Below are positions 59,336-64,000 of a stretch of 64,000 bases of DNA, piece by piece. Origin of the DNA: Spirosoma pollinicola (lineage in GTDB: Bacteria > Bacteroidota > Bacteroidia > Cytophagales > Spirosomataceae); NCBI RefSeq assembly GCF_002831565.1, contig NZ_CP025096.1, forward strand, positions 6,935,014-6,999,013, in the 5' to 3' direction. A program made the translations under genes and the position numbers. Below the pieces are notes generated by a model. It had not been told where the DNA came from. It ran no database searches and saw only the letters and a program-made list of their open reading frames with translations. Numbering within the stretch: the first letter of the stretch is position 1; the number at the start of each line of letters is the position of its first letter.

Positions 59336-61783
59336 ATGAAACATACGATACCACTTTGGCTGTGCGGCCTTTTTATTTTTCTCCTGCCGCTACAAGCCAG
59401 CAAAGCGCAGGGATCGCTGAGTACCAATACAATTGGCAGTACACCGCAAAAAGGTGTTCGGGCGGCAGGGCTGACAATCAGCGGCTATATTAAAGACGCC
59501 GTAAACGGCGAGGGGCTGATTGGCGTGTCTGTTTATGTGAAAGAAACGGGTACGGGCGCCGTAACAAACAGCTATGGTTTTTATGCCGTTACGTTGCCAG
59601 CGGGCAACTACAATCTGGTTATCAGCTATGTTGGCTATGCCAAGCAAGCCCGAACAATTGACCTTGTCGACAAGAACATACGACTTGACCTTGAGTTGAG
59701 CCAGGAAGGTAAAGAGCTTCAGGAGGTTGTTGTATCGTCGAAACGGGAGGACGATAACGTCAAAAATATTGAAATGAGCGTAAACCGGATCGACGTAAAA
59801 ACGCTGCAACGGATTCCGGCGCTACTCGGTGAGGTCGATGTTATCCGGAGCATCCAATTACTGCCGGGGGTATCGACGGTGGGCGAAGGCGCAACCGGGT
59901 TTAACGTTCGTGGAGGCAGTATTGACCAAAATCTGGTGTTACTCGATGAGGCCCCGGTTTATAATTCTTCCCACTTGTTCGGTTTCTTTTCAGTCTTTAA
60001 TCCCGATGCGGTGAAAGACGTGAAGCTGATTAAAGGCGGTATTCCGGCAAATTACGGCGGTCGGATTGCGTCGATATTAGATGTCCGCCTGAAAGAAGGT
60101 AACGCAAAAAAACCGGAGCTGAACGGAGGTATTGGCCTTATCTTCAGCCGATTGTCCTATGAACGTCCTTTGTTTAAGGGAAAAGGTTCATTTATTGTAG
60201 CCGCCCGACGCTCCTACGCCGATATTCTGGCTCAGCCGTTTTTGAATAAAGATCTAAAAGGGGCCAAGTTCTATTTTTACGACCTCACGGCAAAAGCCAA
60301 TTACCACATCAACGATAAGAACACCGTGTTTATATCCGGCTATCTTGGCCGCGATGTGTTTGGTTCTGACTTTGGCTTCAACTGGGGAAACACAACGTTG
60401 TCGACCCGCTGGAATCACGTGTTCAGCGACCGGCTCTTTCTGAATACGACGGCCTATTACAGCAACTACGATTATTCGCTGAATACTGACCTGAAACAAA
60501 AAACACCAAATGATTACTTCCGAACAGATTCGCGCATTGTTGACTATAGTCTAAAGCCCGACTTTTCACTGTTTCTCGGCAAAAACACGATTACCTTTGG
60601 CGGACAGGCAATTATCCATGATTTTCAGCCCGGAACGGCTACGGCCGCCAGTGCGGGCAGTGTACGCTCGTTTGGTCTGGTCAACAAGCGTGCCCTCGAA
60701 GCGGCACTATATGTAGGCAATGAACAGCAGTTAACGCCCAAACTGCAACTCCAGTATGGGCTGCGCTATTCAATGTTCCAGTATGTTGGCGCGGGCGAGG
60801 CCTACACCTTTGCGACGGATGTGCCCGCTGGAACACGACGTCCAGTGCTTTCTACGCAGACATACAACACGGGGGATGTTATCCAGACTTATGGCAACTG
60901 GGAGCCCCGTTTTGCAGCCAAATACGAACTCAACAGCAACAGCTCGTTCAAGATGAGTTATAACCGGCTGGCGCAATATATCCATCTGATTTCCAACACA
61001 ACAGCCTCAACACCACTCGATATCTGGACCCCATCGACCAATAATATCAAACCGCAGATTGGCGATCAGGTTGCCGGTGGTTTCTTCAAAAACTTTGGTC
61101 GGTCGAATGGTGCAGGCAGCGAATTTGAGGCATCGGTAGAGGTTTATTATAAATGGCTACAGAACCAGATTGACTACATCGACGGTGCCAGCCTCATCCT
61201 GAATAAATACCTCGAAGGCGATTTGATCAGTGGAAAAGGCCGCGCTTATGGAGCCGAGTTTTTCGTTAAACGAAATACGGGTGTAGTCAATGGATGGATT
61301 AGTTATACGTTGGCTAAAACTGAGCGGCAGGTATCGGGAATCAATAACGATAACTGGTATCCAACACGTTACGACAAACGTCATACCTTAACGTCGGTTC
61401 TATTAATTGATCCGTCCAATGCCAAACGCTGGAACTTCTCGGCCACGTTTACCCTGGCCAGCGGTACCCCCGGCACGTTCCCAACGAACCGGTTTGAATA
61501 TGCGGGCTACGTGGTACCGCAAAACACCGACAATTCCCGCAATAATTACCGCATTCCGGCCTACCATCGGCTCGATCTGGCGGCAACGTTACAGGGCCGG
61601 AAACGTCCCGGAAAACGGAAAGAGGATAATTGGGTTTTCTCAGTTTATAACGTTTATGCCCGAAAAAACCCGTTCTCGGTGTATTTCCAGGCCAACGCCG
61701 ATAATCCGCGCGTGACCGAAGCAATTCGATACTCGGTGTTTGCGACGCTGATTCCGTCGGTGACGTACAATTTCAAATTTTAG
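59336..61783 (+). CDS. TonB-dependent receptor with carboxypeptidase-like N-domain
   Basis: 815 residues from ATG 59336 (signal MKHTIPLWLCGLFIFLLPLQASKAQ); a GTG at 59309 is an alternative. A CarboxypepD-reg-like domain (about 45-125: ISGYIKDAVNGEGLIGVSVYV...VISYVGYAKQAR) is followed by the plug (VDVIRSIQLLPGVSTVGEGATGFNVRGGSIDQNLVLLDEAPVYNSSHLFGFFSVFNPDAVKDVKLIKGGIPANYGGRIASILDVRLKEG, about 155-245) and a 22-strand barrel to the final strand IPSVTYNFKF. It imports a ligand driven by TonB, probably a carbohydrate, peptide or cobalamin-type nutrient; there is no SusD gene. A DUF4249 lipoprotein follows, as usual for this receptor group. Confidence 0.93.
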   Translation: MKHTIPLWLCGLFIFLLPLQASKAQGSLSTNTIGSTPQKGVRAAGLTISGYIKDAVNGEGLIGVSVYVKETGTGAVTNSYGFYAVTLPAGNYNLVISYVGYAKQARTIDLVDKNIRLDLELSQEGKELQEVVVSSKREDDNVKNIEMSVNRIDVKTLQRIPALLGEVDVIRSIQLLPGVSTVGEGATGFNVRGGSIDQNLVLLDEAPVYNSSHLFGFFSVFNPDAVKDVKLIKGGIPANYGGRIASILDVRLKEGNAKKPELNGGIGLIFSRLSYERPLFKGKGSFIVAARRSYADILAQPFLNKDLKGAKFYFYDLTAKANYHINDKNTVFISGYLGRDVFGSDFGFNWGNTTLSTRWNHVFSDRLFLNTTAYYSNYDYSLNTDLKQKTPNDYFRTDSRIVDYSLKPDFSLFLGKNTITFGGQAIIHDFQPGTATAASAGSVRSFGLVNKRALEAALYVGNEQQLTPKLQLQYGLRYSMFQYVGAGEAYTFATDVPAGTRRPVLSTQTYNTGDVIQTYGNWEPRFAAKYELNSNSSFKMSYNRLAQYIHLISNTTASTPLDIWTPSTNNIKPQIGDQVAGGFFKNFGRSNGAGSEFEASVEVYYKWLQNQIDYIDGASLILNKYLEGDLISGKGRAYGAEFFVKRNTGVVNGWISYTLAKTERQVSGINNDNWYPTRYDKRHTLTSVLLIDPSNAKRWNFSATFTLASGTPGTFPTNRFEYAGYVVPQNTDNSRNNYRIPAYHRLDLAATLQGRKRPGKRKEDNWVFSVYNVYARKNPFSVYFQANADNPRVTEAIRYSVFATLIPSVTYNFKF

Positions 61784-61866
61784 CAACGCCTTTTGGCGAG
61801 CTAGTCGATTAGTGTAGCTCTATTAAGATATTCATAAATACCCGACCGAGACGGTCGGTACTACAT

Positions 61867-62769
61867 ATGCAACGGTATTTTATTCTTTTATTTTTTCTGG
61901 CTACGGGTGCGGGCTTAACCAGTTGCACGACAGTCATTGATGCTAAATTAGACACAGGCCCGATCCAGTTGTCGGTAGATGGCACATTGACCGATCAACC
62001 CGGCCAGCAAACGATTCGACTAACACAAACGGCAGCCTATTTCGATAGTAGTACGCCAACGCCCGCTACCAGTGCAACGGTTACTGTAGTGGATAATGTC
62101 GGTAAAACGTATCCGTTTTCGGACCCCGATAATGATGGTTACTACGTGTGGCAGCCAACGGGTAAAGACACGCTTGGGCATATAGGGCGCACCTATCAAC
62201 TTACCATTGCCTATCAGGGAGATACCTACAAAGCCAGCTCGAAAATGAACCCTGTTCCGCCCGTCGATTCGCTCATTTTTGTCAAGAGAAAGCTTAATCC
62301 GCTGTCTAAAACTGAAGGGTATCGGGCGGAGTTTTATGCGGTCGATATCCCAAACGAGGTTGATTATTATCGCATTCGATTCTTCAGAAACGGAGAATTA
62401 CAGAGTGAACCGAACAACATTATCACATCACAGGACGGCGCGTTTCGGGGGGCAAGCACGGTCACGGATGGCTTAACGTTTATTGTTCCCATTCGGCGGT
62501 CTATCAATCCAGACAGTTTGTATGCGCTTAATGATGTTGTGAAGGTCGAAGTACAATCTCTCACGTTAGATGCCTTTGACTTCTGGCAGCTACTCCGAAC
62601 GCAGATCACGAACGGAGGGTTGTTTGCTACGCCTTCGGTAAATGTTCCAACTAATATTAGTAACACCAACGCCAACGGCCGGAAAGCAACGGGCTTCTTT
62701 ATCACCTCGGCCGTGCGAAGCCGAACAGCGACAGTAAACGATGCCAATATTCGAGTGCGAGAAGATTAA
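61867..62769 (+). CDS. DUF4249 lipoprotein
   Basis: 300 residues. Lipoprotein signal with lipobox LTSC, lipidated Cys20. The mature part opens with DAKLDTGPIQLSVDGTLTDQPGQQTIRLTQT, the DUF4249 hallmark (an Ig/CNA-B-like region), then a beta-rich domain, and ends FFITSAVRSRTATVNDANIRVRED. It is outer-membrane anchored. DUF4249 genes accompany TonB-dependent receptors with carboxypeptidase-like domains; the gap here is 83 nt. Function is unknown but probably surface ligand handling with the receptor. Confidence 0.85.
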   Translation: MQRYFILLFFLATGAGLTSCTTVIDAKLDTGPIQLSVDGTLTDQPGQQTIRLTQTAAYFDSSTPTPATSATVTVVDNVGKTYPFSDPDNDGYYVWQPTGKDTLGHIGRTYQLTIAYQGDTYKASSKMNPVPPVDSLIFVKRKLNPLSKTEGYRAEFYAVDIPNEVDYYRIRFFRNGELQSEPNNIITSQDGAFRGASTVTDGLTFIVPIRRSINPDSLYALNDVVKVEVQSLTLDAFDFWQLLRTQITNGGLFATPSVNVPTNISNTNANGRKATGFFITSAVRSRTATVNDANIRVRED

Positions 62770-62834
62770 GTTGCTTTCGAGAAGCGAGGCTCCAAAGCAG
62801 CCTAACACAATATAATCCAAAATAACTTTATTCT

Positions 62835-64000
62835 TTACTTCGCCACGATCACTTTTTGGGTCAGCACTTGATCACCAACGGTCAGCCGAAGAAAATATAA
62901 ACCTGCTGCCAGGTGACTGAGGTCGAGTGATTCGCTTAGTTTCCGACTATTCACATTGACTATTTTCTCGTGAAGAACCTGCCCGGTTTGGGCGACAACA
63001 TTAAGTTTCACATGGGTAACGGCATTGAGCAATGTGGCTTCCAACTGTAATAGGCCGGTCGTAACTGGATTGGGGTAAACGCTGAATATACTGGCACTGA
63101 TTGGCTCAACTCCCAGCACAATGGGGGCGGGAGGAGCCTGAATACGAAGATTATCAATAGCCCAACCCCAGCCGTAAGCCAATTGATCGGCCAGTAACCG
63201 AAAGCGAATCAGAATCTGGTCGCCCGCCCGAAAAAGGGTTTTCTGGTTTAGCAGAGGTATATCCCGATGCCGGTACAACGCCGGAACGCCTACCCTCGTT
63301 GAGTTTTGTTCACCCACCGCCCCAGTCGCCATGCTACTTTTGTAGGCGTTCAGCCAATCGGTTTTATCCGCCGAGCTATAGCCATCGAGTAGCGGCTTCC
63401 ACGTCAACCCATTGTCGGCAGAGCCTTCTACCACAACATAATCATAGAAATTTTTATCCCCTGGCTTACTGCCGGCGTCACCCGGCTCCACCAACACGAT
63501 CTCGTCGAATCGAATAACGGCACTATCGGGGTTGGCTTTTATCCGAATGGGCGACAGCAGTACGTACTCAGCATTGCTTTGGCTCTGAAAATCGGTACCG
63601 TTCCGGTATGGATGTTCCGAGTGAATAGCCGGGTCGCCAAATCCGGCGGGTGTAGTCTGGCTGAAACCATAGCTCACAAAATCGCTGGCTGTGGCGGCAT
63701 CGCTAAAGGTGTTTATATATTGATCGCGAACTGCCTGCTGCGCGACAACAGTCAGTGCATAATAGCCAGTTGCTGGACTGATAGCCTGGTTTTTGGCTTT
63801 TGATGAATCCCTCGCCACAATTCGGTACGTAATCTTATCCCCTACCTTGAGCGAATTTGCCGGAAAGTCGAGCCGGCTTACATAAACGCTATCATACGTG
63901 GTATTATTCACCGTTTGGCGGCTGTATCGCAACGGGCGGTTTGCCTGTGCCACCCCATTTACCTGATACTCGACATAGGCTGCGCTCAGGCCACTTCGGT
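62835..64000 (-). CDS. T9SS type A sorting-domain protein (5' end outside the window)
   Basis: The frame is open from the stop at 62835 to the window edge (64000), so at least 388 codons are present and the N-terminus is missing. A GTG at 63953 is not a real start, because the upstream frame continues as ...SAAYVEYQVNG. The C-terminus is a type A sorting domain: VYPNPVTTGLLQLEA, LNVVAQTGQVLHEKIVNV, LDLSHLAAGLYFLRLTVGDQVLTQKVIVAK. The visible region contains FDEIVLVEPGDAGS and VVEGSADNGLTWKPL...WAIDNLRI, as in M36/protease-linked beta-jellyroll domains. It would be exported by the type IX system. Confidence 0.85.
   Translation of the reverse strand, partial: RSGLSAAYVEYQVNGVAQANRPLRYSRQTVNNTTYDSVYVSRLDFPANSLKVGDKITYRIVARDSSKAKNQAISPATGYYALTVVAQQAVRDQYINTFSDAATASDFVSYGFSQTTPAGFGDPAIHSEHPYRNGTDFQSQSNAEYVLLSPIRIKANPDSAVIRFDEIVLVEPGDAGSKPGDKNFYDYVVVEGSADNGLTWKPLLDGYSSADKTDWLNAYKSSMATGAVGEQNSTRVGVPALYRHRDIPLLNQKTLFRAGDQILIRFRLLADQLAYGWGWAIDNLRIQAPPAPIVLGVEPISASIFSVYPNPVTTGLLQLEATLLNAVTHVKLNVVAQTGQVLHEKIVNVNSRKLSESLDLSHLAAGLYFLRLTVGDQVLTQKVIVAK

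Overview
The window looks like a chromosome segment of a Cytophagales bacterium (phylum Bacteroidota), most likely Spirosoma or a close relative. The evidence is type IX secretion sorting domains (types A and B), a PorP/SprF protein, a TonB receptor with a DUF4249 lipoprotein, a propeller-type sensor kinase, Bacteroidota-style promoters (TTG-N19/20-TAnnTTTG), and the gene order yceD-rpmF-plsX-fabH-efp-accB-accC. The genus is inferred from overall resemblance only.

Region 1 (1-20.0 kb) is accessory. It holds an AT-rich three-gene operon with a metalloprotease/beta-barrel fusion (35-2031), a gene-poor stretch with a perfect 72-bp palindrome and a second long hairpin, and debris of an IS and an alpha/beta hydrolase (2.5-3.7 kb). 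Next come small stress or metabolic genes: a DsbA-like protein, a Na+/H+ antiporter, a DUF417 protein, a frameshifted HxlR regulator, a DUF1304 protein, a Crp/Fnr regulator and a lipase. A two-gene module (muconolactone-isomerase-like plus NTF2-like) occurs twice, at 3.8 and 10.8 kb. A decayed IS3-family element (12.6-13.9 kb) and a deleted relative (19.8-20.0 kb) bracket a GC-richer block: GNAT acetyltransferase, DHA2 MFS exporter, SDR and TetR regulator, with a FabF-type ketosynthase facing away. The TetR gene and the SDR promoter region share an ATACC-N4-GGTAT operator.

Region 2 (20.1-34.9 kb) is mostly core: tRNA-fMet, era, der, an ArsR regulator, ruvB, a 1.2-kilo-residue T9SS type B cell-surface protein divergent from a SprF-like protein, ettA, a DUF349 protein, a Nudix hydrolase and a DinB-like protein. 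The 3' end of ettA is duplicated (114 bp, two differences), and between the copies lies a compact pair: a GSx9DxD nucleotidyltransferase-like gene overlapping a small helical-protein gene. This is the best candidate here for an undescribed mobile module.

Region 3 (35.0-40.5 kb) is a minus-strand set with two sodium:solute symporters, myo-inositol oxygenase, a serine hydrolase and a heptad-repeat protein. Region 4 (40.6-46.3 kb) is the fatty-acid/phospholipid initiation operon with ribosomal protein L32 and EF-P. Most of its intergenic spacers are built from short iterated words, one of them forming a 30-bp inverted repeat.

Region 5 (46.5-64 kb) carries a DMT transporter, an S41-type protease, a DnaQ-like exonuclease, a one-piece sensor kinase with no response regulator beside it, prolyl oligopeptidase, an outer-membrane barrel protein, msrA, two tandem PPK2 kinases, a TonB receptor plus DUF4249 lipoprotein, and the C-terminal part of a T9SS type A protein that runs off the end.
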